From contig CM038050.1 in NCBI GenBank assembly GCA_021397845.1, positions 115,495,891 to 115,559,890 on the forward strand: DNA of 64,000 bases, given 5' to 3'. Position numbers and translations under genes: made by a program. Positions 1-10,009 of this stretch are shown here, piece by piece. Positions within the stretch are counted from its first letter, which is position 1. The number at the start of each line of letters is the position of its first letter. Source of the stretch: Areca catechu (lineage: Eukaryota > Streptophyta > Magnoliopsida > Arecales > Arecaceae). The notes under the pieces are model-generated. The model was given only the letters and a program-made list of their open reading frames with translations. It was not told the DNA's origin and did no database searches.

Positions 1-152
1 TGTAAGATTCTGTTACTCATCTTTCTTATTTCTTGCCTTTGCTTGTGATCGGGAATCAAAACCCTAAGAAAACAAATAAAACTCTTCAACCATGAAAAAA
101 AAAAAAAGAAATTCCTTGCATCATGAGCATCAATCCCAGCATCTCTACCATA
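1..152 (+). repeat. Tail of the 5' LTR of element P
   Basis: About 150 bases align with 7948-8096 at the other end of the element. Shared landmarks are a TTACTCATCTTTCTTATTTC block, TGTGATCGGGAATCAAAACC and an A-rich run before TTGCATCAT. The LTR start lies upstream of the window. The exact 3' edge is uncertain because no primer binding site follows. Confidence 0.75.
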
Positions 153-726
153 ACCGCTTTGGGGGAGATGAGAGATAAGCTTAGAAGGAATACTTACCTG
201 CATACCACACCCAGAAACTGTTGGACCAATGGCAAACCTTAAGTCAAGGGAGTAAGAGTGTGGCCGATTACATCGCCAAGTTTGATGAATATGGTATGCG
301 ATGTAAGGTTGTAGAATCACCTGAGGTAACCCTGTCTAGGATTAGGGCTGGCCTACACCCAGACATTCAGAGAGAGCTGTATTTTAGAGCAACCAGGACC
401 TTGGAAGAAGCTTACCAAGTTGCTAGGCTCTGTGAGCATTTCTAGAGAGCTCCCACCTACAGAAGACCTGAGCCCTTTAGGAACCAGAGCCGTATCCCTG
501 GATCCACCCAAAGTCATAGCCAAGCTTACCCGAGTCGACCAAGCCCAAACTGAACTGACCCAAGTCGACCAAACCCAGCCCGACCCAGTCCTAGTCATCC
601 CATCCTGAACCGACCCCAATACAGTAGAGAGGAAAAGGGTAAGGCTATTGAAGTCCAGAGGAGACCCGATCCCCAAGGTAAATGCTTTTGGTGTCATAAA
701 CCTGGATATTTGGTAGTCAGTGCATC
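123..726 (+). pseudogene. gag remnant of P (capsid C-terminal half and zinc knuckle)
   Basis: The frame from about 221 gives a typical gypsy Retrotrans_gag C-terminal half: a DQWQTLSQGSKSVADYIAKF stretch followed by LSRIRAGLHPDIQRELYFR. A short in-frame lead from ATG 123 is separated from it by a frameshift near 190. Downstream is a Pro/Ser/Arg/Gln-rich linker, then a damaged CCHC zinc knuckle near 680-705 (CFWCHKPGY, where His has become Tyr and the last Cys is lost). The product would be the structural capsid/nucleocapsid protein. It lacks the N-terminus and has a stop after codon 74 of the main block, so it is not functional. Confidence 0.8.
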
Positions 727-816
727 GCCCCTGCCCTTCTCATAGATGAACCAACTGAGACTGAACCCGAACCAATTGTTGAACCTGAGGAAGATGTCTA
801 TGATCCCGAAAATCAG

Positions 817-1323
817 TTGTTGGAAGAGTACGAGGGAGAAGAAGAAGTGTATGAATCTGAAGACCTAGTAGGAGTAGTCCGATGCATTCTAGCCCAAAAC
901 ATAGTACAGGAAGACTGGCGTAGGACCAACATCCTACAGACACTGATCAAGCTAGGAGATAAGGTTTGTAAGGTCATCATTGATAGTGGAAGCTGTGTTA
1001 ATGCCCTTTCCTTGAGTACAGTCAAATCTTTAGGACTAGCCACAGTTCCCCACCCCAACCCTTACAAAGTCTCCTGGATAGATTCAACTTCAATCCCAGT
1101 AAAATCTAGGTGCCAAATCAAGATAAAAATGAGTTCCTATGAAGAATCGATTTGGTGTGACATCTTACCCATGGGTGTGGGTAGTATCATTCTAGGATGT
1201 CCCTGGCTTTTCGACCATGATGCCACCTTTATGGTCGATCCAATACCTGTGTCTTTTTCCACCAAGGAAAAAAGATCACAATCAACCCAATCCAACCTAA
1301 GGACCCCGTCAAGAAAGAAATGA
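817..1323 (+). pseudogene. Protease domain of P
   Basis: A 168-codon open frame starts with an acidic linker (EYEGEEEVYE) and leads into a retropepsin-like domain. The aspartic-protease motif IDSGSCVNAL is visible at about residues 54-63, and ILGCPWL, the typical gypsy second motif, lies at about residues 126-132. The family cleaves the Gag-Pol polyprotein. The frame ends in a Lys/Arg-rich tail, and later sequence up to about 1600 shifts frame several times before RT. The active-site DSG is intact, but the polyprotein around it is broken. Confidence 0.82.
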
Positions 1324-1408
1324 TCTAGTAGCTTAAGGAGAAGAAAGCAGAAGTCAACCTGATCACACCTAAGGAGCTAGAGAAAGAGATTTTAGAGGGA
1401 GCCCTTGT

Positions 1409-2252
1409 TTGGATTCTAGCCACCAAGGAGAGTCAAGAGCCAACCATTGTAGAACACCCCAAGAGGTTGTAAAGACTCTAAAAGAATTTAAGGATGTTTT
1501 CCTGGAAGAATTACCTGATCAACTGCCACCCCTTAGGGACATCCAGCACGCTATAGATTTGGTCCCAGGATCCACTTTTCCAACCTTCCCCACTATAGGA
1601 TGAACCCCACTGAACATCAGGAACTTCAGAAACAAGTGGGAGAGCTGCTTAGGAAGGGTTTTCTTAGGGAGAGTTTAAGTCCCTGTGCCGTCCCTGCCCT
1701 ACTTACCCCTAAGAAAGACGGGACCTGGAGAATGTGTGTTGATAGCAGGGCTATCAACAAAATTACAATCAAATATAGGTTTCCTATTCCCGTCTGGATG
1801 ATATGCTCGATATGATGGCCGGTGCCACTATCTTTTCCAAGATAGACCTCAAGAGTGGCAACCACCAGATTAGAATTCGACCGGGGGATGAATGGAAGAT
1901 GGCATTTAAGACTAAGGATGGTATGTTCGAGTGGGTAGTGATGCCGTTCGGGTTGTCTAATGCGCCCAGTACCTTTATGAGAGTCATGACCCAAGTCTTG
2001 CATGAGTTCACTGGAAAATTCCTAGTAGTATATTTTGATGACATCTTGATCTATAGCAAGACCAAAGAGGACCATCTTCACCACTTAAGGTTAGTCTGCC
2101 AAACCCTTAGGGAGAATAGCCTTTATGCCAACCCTAAGAAGTGTGAATTTATGATAACTAGGGTTATCTTCTTAGGCTTTGTAGTTACCCCTAAAGGAGT
2201 TTCAGCCGACCTCGAAAAGGTTAGAGCTATAGTTGAATGGCTGTCCTGCTAG
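1409..2252 (+). pseudogene. Reverse transcriptase domain of P
   Basis: The linker at 1409-1603 holds LPDQLPPLRDIQHAIDLVPG, the standard lead into gypsy RT. RT motifs follow in two frames: LRKGFLRESLSPCAVPALLT with KKDGTWRMCVDSRAINKIT (1600-1790), then, after a frameshift near 1790, FSKIDLKSGNHQIRI, VMPFGLSNAPSTFMRVM and the catalytic box VVYFDDILIYSK (about 2025-2055). GFVVTPKGVSADLEKVRAI marks the thumb. At least two frameshifts break it. The catalytic aspartates are still present. Confidence 0.9.
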
Positions 2253-2817
2253 TATCCATGATGTATGTAGTTTCCATGGCCTGGCCACATTTTATAGATG
2301 TTTCATTCAGGAATTTAGTTCAATTGTAGCACCTATAACTGACTGCATCAGGAAGGGAGGTTTTCAATGGACTAAAGCTGCAGACAAAGCCTTCCTTGAA
2401 ATTAAGGATAGAATGATACAAGCACCTGTCCTGAGATTGCCAGATTTTTTTAAGGTTTTTGAGGTTGCTTGTGATGCTTCGGGAGTTGGGATTGGTGGAG
2501 TACTTAGTCATGAAAAAATCCCCGTGGACTTCTTTAGCGAAAAACTTAATGAGGCCAAAATTAAGTACTCGACTTACGATAAGGAGTTTTATGCAGTTAT
2601 CCAAGCCCTTAGGTACTGGAGGCACTACCTGTTACCCCATGAATTTGTCCTATTTTCAGACCATGAAGCCCTTCGATACCTGAACTCCCAAAAGAGATTG
2701 AACCCTAGGCACGCGAAGTGGGTCGAGTATATCAAGCCTATACCTTTGTGCTTAAACATCGTGCTGGTACTAAAAATAAGGTAGCTGATGCCCTTAGCCG
2801 TCGTGCCCTTTTGTTAA
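2233..2817 (+). pseudogene. RNase H domain of P
   Basis: The frame continues RT thumb/connection sequence (FHGLATFYRCFIQEFSSIV) into RNase H. Acidic residues of the active site are recognisable in VACDASGVGIGGVL (D), YDKEFYAVIQALRYWRHYLL (E) and FSDHEALRYLNSQKRLNPRH (D). A frameshift near 2740 moves the last motif, KNKVADALSRR (D), to the next frame. The domain degrades the RNA strand of the RNA:DNA hybrid during replication. It overlaps the end of the RT frame by 20 bases because of a frameshift. Confidence 0.86.
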
Positions 2818-3760
2818 ACACAGTTAGGACTGAGGTTGTAGGATTTGACCGACTTAAGGAGCAATATGAATCTTGTCCTGACTTCAGTGAGATCTTCCAG
2901 TCTAAGCTTCAAGAACCATTTAGTGCCCATAGTGACTATACCTTACAGGATGGTTATCTTTTCAAGGGTAATAAGTTGTGCATTCCCAAGACTTCACTCC
3001 AAGATTTTTTAGTGTGGGAAACCCATGCGGGAGGCCTAGCTGGTTACTTTGGTAGGGAGAAGACCATTCTTAGCTGTTGAAGACCATTCGTTTGGCCTAG
3101 CCTTAAGAAAGATTTCGTCCAATATTGTCTCTAGGTGCCGAACCGTTTCTATTCCAAGCAACAGAAACAGAAACTGGCTTTACACACCCTTGTCCATACC
3201 TAGCCATCCTTGGCAAGTCCTCAGCATGGATTTTGTGGTAGGATTACCCAAGACCTCAAGAAAGCATGATTCTGTCTTGTAGTAGTGGATAGGTTCTCCA
3301 AAATGGCTCATTTTATATCCTGCTCCCAGACCCTAGATGCTTCCATGGTTGCCAAGCTTTTTCTGGAACATGTGGTTAAGTTACATTGCCTACCCAAGAC
3401 TTAGTGTCTGATAGGGATGTCCGCTTCACTAGCTATTAATGGAAAACCCTTTGGCACCTCCTAGGCACAAAGCTCCAATTCTCCACTGCCTACCACCCGC
3501 AAACCGATGGACAAACTAAGGTGGTTAACCGCAGCCTAGAAAACCTTCTTAGATGCTTGATAGGTCAACATACGGAAATTAGGATCTTCGTTTACCTCGA
3601 GCCGAGTTCGCCTACAACAGCTCTGTAAATAGGACCACCGGGAAGAGTCCTTTTGAAGTTGTCTGTGGATACAAGCCTAACCGACCTCTTGACCTGATTC
3701 CCCTACCCATCCATGCACGTGTCTCTGAGTCAGCAGATTCACTTGCATAGCATATTAGGG
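2818..3760 (+). pseudogene. Integrase core of P (broken, catalytic Glu changed)
   Basis: After the RNase H linker, a damaged HHCC zinc-binding region is visible near 3020-3150 (THAGGLAGYFGREKT, then a frameshift). The catalytic core follows in several frames: WQVLSMDFVVGLPK (first Asp, about 3210-3250), a DRDVRFTS-like stretch near 3410 (second Asp) and HPQTDGQT near 3497-3517. The codon at 3518-3520 is AAG, so the expected catalytic Glu of the DQ(T)E motif is Lys here. Several stops interrupt the domain. It could not be active. Confidence 0.8.
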
Positions 3761-3762
3761 AC

Positions 3763-4350
3763 ATGCATAAAAAAATTAGCCAGAAAATTAATATAAGTAA
3801 TAACACATATAAAAGGCTGGCTGATTCCCGAAAGCGAGCAAAAGAGTTTAAAATAGGGGATTTTGTAATGATTAGGCTCTGGCCTGAATGGTTTCCACCG
3901 GAACTGTTAAGAAGCTTCATGCTCATGGGGCGGGTCCCTTTAAGTGATTAGGAGAATGGGCCCTAATGCCTATGTGCTAGAATTACCTCCGGATTATGGA
4001 ATTAGCTCGACATCAATATCTCTGACTTAGTCGAGTATAGAGAACCTGCAAACATACCCAGTGAGCCATTTGGGCCTGACCTCCCTTTCGAGAGTGAACC
4101 TGAACCTGAGTGTCCACCTCCAAATATACCTGAGCGAGGAGAGCGGATCGAGCGTGTCCTGGATGACCAAGCCATCACTACCCGGGGCAAGGGCTATCAA
4201 CGTTACTTGGTCTGATGGCAAGGCCGACCCGAATCCGACGACTCGTGGATCACATGGGAGGACTTGTAGTGCATCGACCCCGACATCCTGGAGAAGTACC
4301 AAAGCCAAACTAATCCTTACTCGACAGGGTCGAGTTCCTCCCACCCCGGG
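3763..4350 (+). pseudogene. Integrase C-terminus and chromodomain of P
   Basis: The frame at 3763-3951 gives the integrase C-terminal segment (RLADSRKRAKEFKIGDFVMI), and the following sequence reads through in shifted frames. At about 4141-4310 a chromodomain is legible: GYQRYLV, then a stop where Arg is expected, then WQGRPESDDSWITWEDL, a second stop, and IDPDILEKY. In chromoviruses this domain binds histone marks and steers integration into heterochromatin. The same domain occurs in inverse orientation at 49700-49900 in element E, which confirms the identification. Confidence 0.82.
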
Positions 4351-5140
4351 AGAACAAGTGTGGGCACCAGGATCCAATAGAGGCTCCTCAACACTCTATG
4401 GATCTCAGATTAGGGTTCCACTTCTATGAGTCTTGTAATAATGCTATGATCCAAAGCAATTTCATAATATCTAGTCATGTAGCTAGTCTAAGTTTGTTTA
4501 GTCTTGTACCTTGGCCAATTTGGGTCAAGTTAGGTCATGAGTCCTGTATTTATTTTTGGTTCGAGTCTGAGTTTGGACAGGGCCCAAGTCCAATTGAAGT
4601 CAACCTGGCTTTCAAGACCAAGTCAAGTCCTTGTGGGCCAACCCACCTCTTTCACTTGGAAAGATGCCAACTCAGGTGCCACCTTAGCTACCTACGTGGC
4701 GCCACATCAGTTGCCACTTGGGCATCCAAGGAGGGAAACAAGGTGGCGCCCTCATGCTTTCCACACACCCTCCCCTTGCCTTTTTCTCTTGGGCGACCTT
4801 GGAAGGAGGAGATATCATTCCCCTCTTCCCTCCCCCACATCACGCCATGATCCATCAAATGTGGGGCATTGAAGAGCCTTGAAGAGACCAAGCCACAAAG
4901 CAAGCCCTCTTCCAAGCCTTCTTCCCAAAGTGTTCATGCAAGGATGGAAGGTCAAAGGACACACTCACCTCTCCAAGCCCTCAACCATGCAACGCCCAAA
5001 GCTCCCTCCATTTGGTCGAACTTGAATCACTCCAAAGAGGGGCGTTGAAGAATCCAAGGGAACACATCCCTTCAAGCAAGCCTTGTGATGCAGGACTAAT
5101 ATGCATGCAACTCTTTTTGTATGTTTTTATATGTGGTGTT

Positions 5141-5636
5141 AGGTGTGTTTTGGGCTAAGGAGAGGTGATCAAATCCTCCCCCCATCTGACATAGCAAGAG
5201 TGTGCTTAAAAGTAGATTATGCAATGATGGCAGGCAAATGATGCAAATTAGGGTTAGATGTTTTAGTAGCTTTTATATATGTGATTTATTTATTTATTTA
5301 TTTATTTTTCCATTGCAGAGATATGATTTGAAAAAATGACCTAATATGCTAGAAACATACTAAAAATAAAAGATATGCAAAAAAATGCTAAACAAAACCC
5401 TAAAACTTCCAAACTTATTTTGCTGAAAAAAATAGAGCTGAAAATTTGCGGCAGTATTTTGGCTTGAAGAAACTGCACATACTGAAATAAAATCTGAAAA
5501 AATTTCAGAAATTAATTGAATTATTTTGAATCTAAAAAATAAATTTCAAATTTTTATATTTTTTATAAGGGAGAAATAATTAAAATAATGGAGCATTTAT
5601 GGACTAAAAAATTGTAAAAAACAATCCCTAATCTAA
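5141..5636 (-). other. Leader of element Q
   Basis: Non-coding stretch that matches the leader of element E at about 52385-52877. Shared blocks include GGCTAAGGAGAGGTGATCAA and ATTATGCAATGATGGCAGGC. It is AT-rich near 5280-5600, with a TTTATTTATTTATT run. No ORF is supported. Confidence 0.75.
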
Positions 5637-5648
5637 GCTCTGATACCA
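5637..5648 (-). other. Primer binding site of Q
   Basis: On the minus strand this reads TGGTATCAGAGC, the complement of the plant initiator methionine tRNA 3' end. It lies two bases inside the LTR end at 5651, which fixes the element as minus-strand with its 5' LTR on the right. Confidence 0.9.
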
Positions 5649-5650
5649 AA

Positions 5651-7088
5651 TGATGCGGGACTAATATGCATGCAATTATTTTTGTATGTTTTACATGTTG
5701 GGTTAGGTGATTAATTCCCAAATTTTAGAAAAAAATTAGTTGAAATAATTTTGTATGAATTTTTGAAGCCAAGCATGCAGATTAGACTTAGAAAAGTATT
5801 AAAGAAGGATCGCTGGGTTGAGAAGCCTCGGTTAGGGCAAGTTCTCCTACATATATTATTGGAGGTAGAGGGGGTGTACCTGAAAATGTCTGAAGCACCC
5901 GGTGAATATCACAATGAAGGGATCTCTCATTCCTCGATGGATGCGGCCTGGAAATCGAGCCAAAGACCCGCGGATACCCGGCTTTCTGCTCGATTGTCCG
6001 ATTGAGACTTGGCTGGAGTCGTTGGACTCATAGAACTCGGGGACATGCAAACGACCTGTCATGGGTTAGAAAACTCAAAGGAAATCAGAAAACAAAGGAA
6101 AATAGCAAAGGAAAGAAAGTTTTGGAGGGGGCTGGAAGGATGGTTGGTGGCAGGAAGATGGTTGCAAACACCGGGAAGAAGAACTCTCAAACCCCTTTAT
6201 GCACACAGCAGGGTAATCACACAATGCAATTGAAGAACTCAAGGTTTATTTCATATATCAAAATCTCCCTTCATACAAGAGGCTAGATCCTTTAAATAGA
6301 TCCTTAACCTTGGGCTCCAAGTAAGGGCACATAAGTCTTTACATAAGAATCATTTTCCCTCTCAAACCCTAGCTAGAAAATAAGGAAACATTAGGTAGAA
6401 AAATCTCTAAAAATTCTTTTGACTTGGCCAACACTCCAAGGATGCCTAGGGGGGCATGTTGGGCTTCTAGTAGCAGCAAGAGGCCGGCCCAAAGGGGCTT
6501 GGTGCATGGGTTTGGGCCTCTGGAATCTGGGGTGGCCTGGTAGCCAGGTAGCAGGAATATTCCCTGGTATCTTGCTTCTTAGGGGCTTGGGCTTGGCGCC
6601 TGAGCTTGATTTCTTTGGGCTAGGATGCAGATGGACTTCTAAAATGATAGATGCCTTGGTATATGAATATATTTTGGCATCTGGAAGGAAATCTAGGCAT
6701 CTGGAGGGCATCTACAAGGAATCAGGGTTTTCTAAATTTTCCTCCTGGGGTCTTCAAATCTTCAAGCTGGGTTGGGCATGGGCTATACTTCCATGTCTTC
6801 AATCTGGTTGGACTTGGTCTTCACTTGTATGATGTGGTCTTGAGTCTTCAATATGGTTGAACAGGACTCAAAAAATAAAATTAGCTCGACATGAACTGAC
6901 TAACACTGGACTGAACTAGCTCAACATGAGCTGACTAGTACAGAACTGAAACTCAAAAGACTCAAATAACAACTAAAATGGACTCAGATAGGCTAAGCCC
7001 TTATTACAGATGGACTCATAAATTATTGATCATTTCACAGAGGGTTGAAAAGCCTCTGTCTTATTCTAGTGCCTCCGATGTCCCACCA
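5651..7088 (-). repeat. 5' LTR of Q
   Basis: A 1,438-bp LTR; on the plus strand it starts TGATGCGGGACTAATATGCA and ends GATGTCCCACCA, so the termini are TG and CA. It is clearly similar to the E LTRs at 48195-49649 and 52892-54345 but more diverged. A minus-strand TATA-like box (plus strand CCTTTAAATAG) lies near 6289-6299. Confidence 0.88.
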
Positions 7089-7291
7089 CCCTGTTCCACG
7101 TTTTCTTCCCAAAATGAGCATGCTAATGAAGGATGTCAAGAGGCCAATCCCCCTTTCCAAGCCCTCCCACATGCCACACCCAATCCAAGTCCCTTTGGTT
7201 GGCCAAAGAGAGGAGAAGGTCAAAGGTTTTTGGCGCCCCCAAGAAAGCTTGTAATTTGGTTTCATTTGAAATTCAAATGGGCCTTGGGTGC

Positions 7292-7300
7292 CTATTTAAA
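7292..7300 (+). promoter_or_regulatory. TATA-like box in the P LTR
   Basis: CCTATTTAAA lies in the LTR, about 110 bases before the repeated R-like segment. Its place between a U3-like part and the segment that recurs at the window start fits the LTR promoter. Transcription start was not determined. Confidence 0.5.
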
Positions 7301-7410
7301 AGACCCAATCCCTCCCTTGTAAAACTATTGAATGGTTAATGAAAAAAAAAAAGAGTTTGAGTCTTCTATCTTCCAACCCTTGTCTCTTGGGCTAGGTTGA
7401 GGGAAATTGC

Positions 7411-7551
7411 CTTCATCCCCAGGGATGTCGAGTGGTGTGAGGCCACCTGTCCATCACCCTAGGGCGTCGCAAATCCTTCATCCTCCTGGACGTCGCGTGG
7501 TGTGAGGCCACAATCCTTCATCCTCCAGGACGTCGTGGGGTACAAGGCTCC
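7411..7551 (+). repeat. Degenerate tandem repeat of about 36-38 bp in the P LTR
   Basis: Three spaced copies of a unit containing CCTTCATCCTCC, GGACGTCG and TGGTGTGAGGCCAC start near 7411, 7476 and 7514. A partial, more diverged copy lies at about 7447-7475. A related pair with GCCTCACATCCCACGATG in the opposite orientation lies in the LTR of element F (10537-10595). The block may be a conserved transcript-leader segment of these gypsy LTRs. Confidence 0.6.
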
Positions 7552-8096
7552 AAGTTATCTCCATCTTCGACTTCAAAATCTAGCCGGACACCGGGCTCGA
7601 AGCCCCTTCTCAACCCCATCTTAGTTCCTTTCCGTGTATCTCCCCATTTTTGCTGATCCTTATTTTGTATGCCTACAGGTCCTCCCTGGCATCTCGGGCA
7701 CTGGAGACAATCGACTTTGCCATCGCGACCTTCTGACCGAAAGCCAGTGCTTCCATGGGTTCGACTGCTCGGGCATCCAGGCCGCATCCACCGAGTTGAG
7801 CTATCTCTGCACCGGGCACTTCAGACGTGTGAGGTTTGCTCTCTCTATCTCTTAAGTAGGTATTGTATTTCAAGCTAGTCCTACCGGGGTTTCTTAATCC
7901 TGGGATCCTGTTCTCGTTCTCACTTTTAGGGCTTTGAACTGTTAGTGTAAGCTTTCGTTACTCATCTTTCTTATTTCTTTTCTTTTCTTGTGATCGGGAA
8001 TCAAAACCCTAAGAAAACATATAAAACTCTTCAACCATAAAAAAAAAAAAGAAATTTCTTGCATCATAAGCATCCATACCAGCATCCCTACCCTAG

Positions 8097-8657
8097 TCCC
8101 CTTGTCTCCACATCATCGGCTCTTCAAGCTTGAGTCGGCTCAAACCCTCAATTAGTACAAGTTCATAATTTCCTTGAGCCAACACTTCAAGGTAGCATCG
8201 GCTCGAAGTCTTGGTCACCAACAAACATAACTCTGGACGAGTTGGCTCTTCTGGACTTGAGTTGGCTGGAGGTACTAAAACTCTAAAAATTTTTTATGCC
8301 ATGCCAGAAGGAATCAGCTCTTGATCCATGAGTCGGTTCTTACCAAAACTTCATTTAAAGCTTCAAACTTCTCCAAAGTTCTTCAGCACATGAATCCAAC
8401 AAGAGCTAATCTACTCACTCTTATTTTTACAATTTTATAGCCCTTTTACAAGATTATATAGTTGAAAAGTTAGGGCTTTTATAATTTGAAGTACATAAGA
8501 GTCTATACAATATTGGATTACCTTTCAACCAATTTGAAAACTAATTAAACTAAAGATAAACATTTTCCTGCAAAAACTTCTCAAGTAATTGAAAGAATTA
8601 GTAACACATACATACTCCAATATTTTGTGATCATCAAAATCATTCCAGGGGTCATCA
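8097..8657 (-). repeat. Fragment J: Sirevirus LTR (U3 end)
   Basis: The plus-strand right end GGGGTCATCA, preceded by ATCATCAAAATCATT, matches the U3 start of the Sirevirus A LTR (GGGGTCAACA at 19620). The fragment carries GAGTCGGCTC-type repeats from 8114 to about 8340, as the A LTR does. About 560 bases remain; R and U5 are missing. It abuts the end of P on the left and interrupts the gag gene of F on the right. Confidence 0.75.
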
Positions 8658-9083
8658 TTAAGTTTCATGTCACTCCAGGTAGTTATGGGTATGTCTCTTC
8701 TTTGTCCGATCATTCTTTCAACATCATCCTAATAAATTCTAGCTTGGTGTACTAACTTAAGCTTAGCTAACTTAAACTTTCTTTCATCAGACACTAGTTC
8801 CCTATCAAAATATAGATCCATACCTTCTTCTCAATCAATATAATCCTTAAGATCAAGATCACCACCAAATGTAGGTTCTTCTACCCTAAAATTTCTATGG
8901 CTCTCCTAGGGTTGGCGCCAGGAATGGGTCAAGGTATGTTACAAATTTAGGTTCAGGATGGGTCTTACTGGTTTTCTCTAGGTTCCCTAATTGTTGATCC
9001 AGTCGATCAAACTTATGGTTCATTTGTGTACATTGCTCAGTGATGGACCTCAAAAAGATTTCAAGGTTAGACTCCATGGTCAA
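8658..9083 (-). pseudogene. gag N-terminal fragment of F
   Basis: The ATG at 9083 opens a 62-codon frame with a heptad-like N-terminus (SITEQCTQMNHKFDRLDQQL), as in the gag of E. After a stop and frameshift, minus-strand sequence around 8870-8660 reads as gag core: DLYFDRELVSDERKFKLAKL, then ARIYWDDVERMIGQRRDIPI and TTWSDMKLNDD. The last codons join LTR sequence of fragment J, which truncates the domain just before the usual REKYLP motif. Structural protein remnant only. Confidence 0.7.
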
Positions 9084-9993
9084 GCTGGGTTGGGTTTGGG
9101 TGAGACTACTAGTATGGAGTTTTTAATCTAGTGCCATGCAATGCAATCACACAGAACTCGAGCTAAGGTTTCCTAGATCTAGAGCTCAAGTGGAATGGGT
9201 CAGCTCAAATTATAGCCATTCAGTAATTACCCTATCCACTGGCCAGGTAAGATGTGGGGTCGTCGTATGCTCCCCCTACTATCGTAGGGTCCTAATTAAA
9301 AACCATAAAACTGCTTAGGGCATTTGCCTCTGGACCTCTAGCCTTAAACACCAGATTCAACTGATAATCAAAGGATTGGGGGCACTAGCTTTCATACAAA
9401 ACTTGGAACTCGACCTGTTGATGTCCCTAGCTCATTAGAGTAAATTAAGTCTAATTGATTTTAATTAGGCTAGGCTCAGATGCAAAAGAAGGTTGTTGTG
9501 GGCCCAGGACAGGTGATGAGATCCTACCCTGATCTGAGATGCTCAAGTGCCCTTAAGATTAGGTTACTAGATGATGCAGTCACATAAATATGAAACCCTA
9601 GATGCACTAAAATTAAAATAATTAAAAATAACAAAAAATAAAATTAATTAAATTTTTAATTATATGCAAAATTAATTTCAGATCTGATTAATTTTAGATT
9701 TTCGATCTCAGGATATCACGTCCGGCCGTAGCTCATTACTCCCATAGGTCTTGCAGTATACTTGCATATACCCACTCAGGAGGTGTGATTTCCTTCCACC
9801 AGAAAATAGCAAATAAATTTTTTTTTTCTAATTTTTTTCTTAGATTAAATAAAGGATTAAAAAAGGATTATCAAAAAATTAATTACTAATTTTTTTTGAA
9901 TTTTTTTAGATACGTTTTATGCAAGTTTAATTTAGCCTAGTTCAAGGTATGCTGAAATTTCAGAACTAGTAGTTAAACCCTAGTTTAAACTTC
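9084..9993 (-). other. Leader of element F
   Basis: Non-coding stretch between primer binding site and gag. It is AT-rich, and the part near 9420-9600 resembles the leader of E near 52300-52500. I see no further gene in it. Confidence 0.6.
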
Positions 9994-10005
9994 GCTCTGA
10001 TAACA
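9994..10005 (-). other. Primer binding site of F
   Basis: The minus strand reads TGTTATCAGAGC, one base different from the initiator methionine tRNA complement. It lies four bases from the LTR end at 10010. Confidence 0.75.
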
Positions 10006-10009
10006 AAAC

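Larger units (their letters stand above)
5086..7088 (-). mobile_element. Element Q: collapsed minus-strand gypsy element
   Basis: Q consists of a stub of 3' LTR (5086 to about 5140), about 500 bases of 5' leader, a primer binding site and one full LTR (5651-7088). The stub TGATGCAGGACTAATATGCA repeats the LTR end at 5651. All coding sequence is gone. Flanks are CCTTG (5081-5085) and CCCTG (7089-7093), a 5-bp target duplication with one difference. The family is the same as element E: LTR and leader match 52320-54345. Deletion after insertion between the 3' LTR and the leader would produce this structure. Confidence 0.85.
1..8096 (+). mobile_element. Element P: decayed Ty3/gypsy chromovirus
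   Basis: Plus-strand gypsy element with the order gag, protease, reverse transcriptase, RNase H, integrase, chromodomain, 3' LTR. The integrase-before-LTR order and the C-terminal chromodomain place it in the chromoviruses; the general look is Tekay/Del-like, which is an inference. The sequence at 1-152 matches 7948-8096, so the window opens in the tail of the 5' LTR. The LTR-gag junction near 152 lacks a primer binding site and the gag N-terminus, so a deletion has joined LTR to mid-gag. Every gene carries stops or frameshifts. The 3' LTR is split by element Q. The right end near 8096 is set only by where the 1-152 match stops. Confidence 0.88.
4359..8096 (+). repeat. 3' LTR of P, interrupted by element Q
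   Basis: The LTR is taken to start at TGTGGGCACC (4359), just after a purine-rich tract ending CCCGGGAGAACAAG. It runs to 5085, is interrupted by Q (5086-7088), and resumes at 7089. Joined, it is about 1.7 kb. The right end near 8096 is where similarity to window positions 1-152 stops. The resumed part contains a TATA-like box and a downstream repeat cluster, as expected for a U3-R junction. Confidence 0.75.

Noticed and set aside
4398..4872. Two overlapping open frames of 111-150 codons on the plus strand
   Set aside because: They lie inside the 3' LTR of P, show no family motif and overlap each other. Chance frames in LTR sequence.
6419..6832. 137-codon plus-strand frame, repeated as a 119-codon frame at 49059 and 53755
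   Set aside because: It recurs only because the LTRs of Q and E are related. It runs opposite to the element and has no recognisable domain, so recurrence reflects LTR homology and not a gene.
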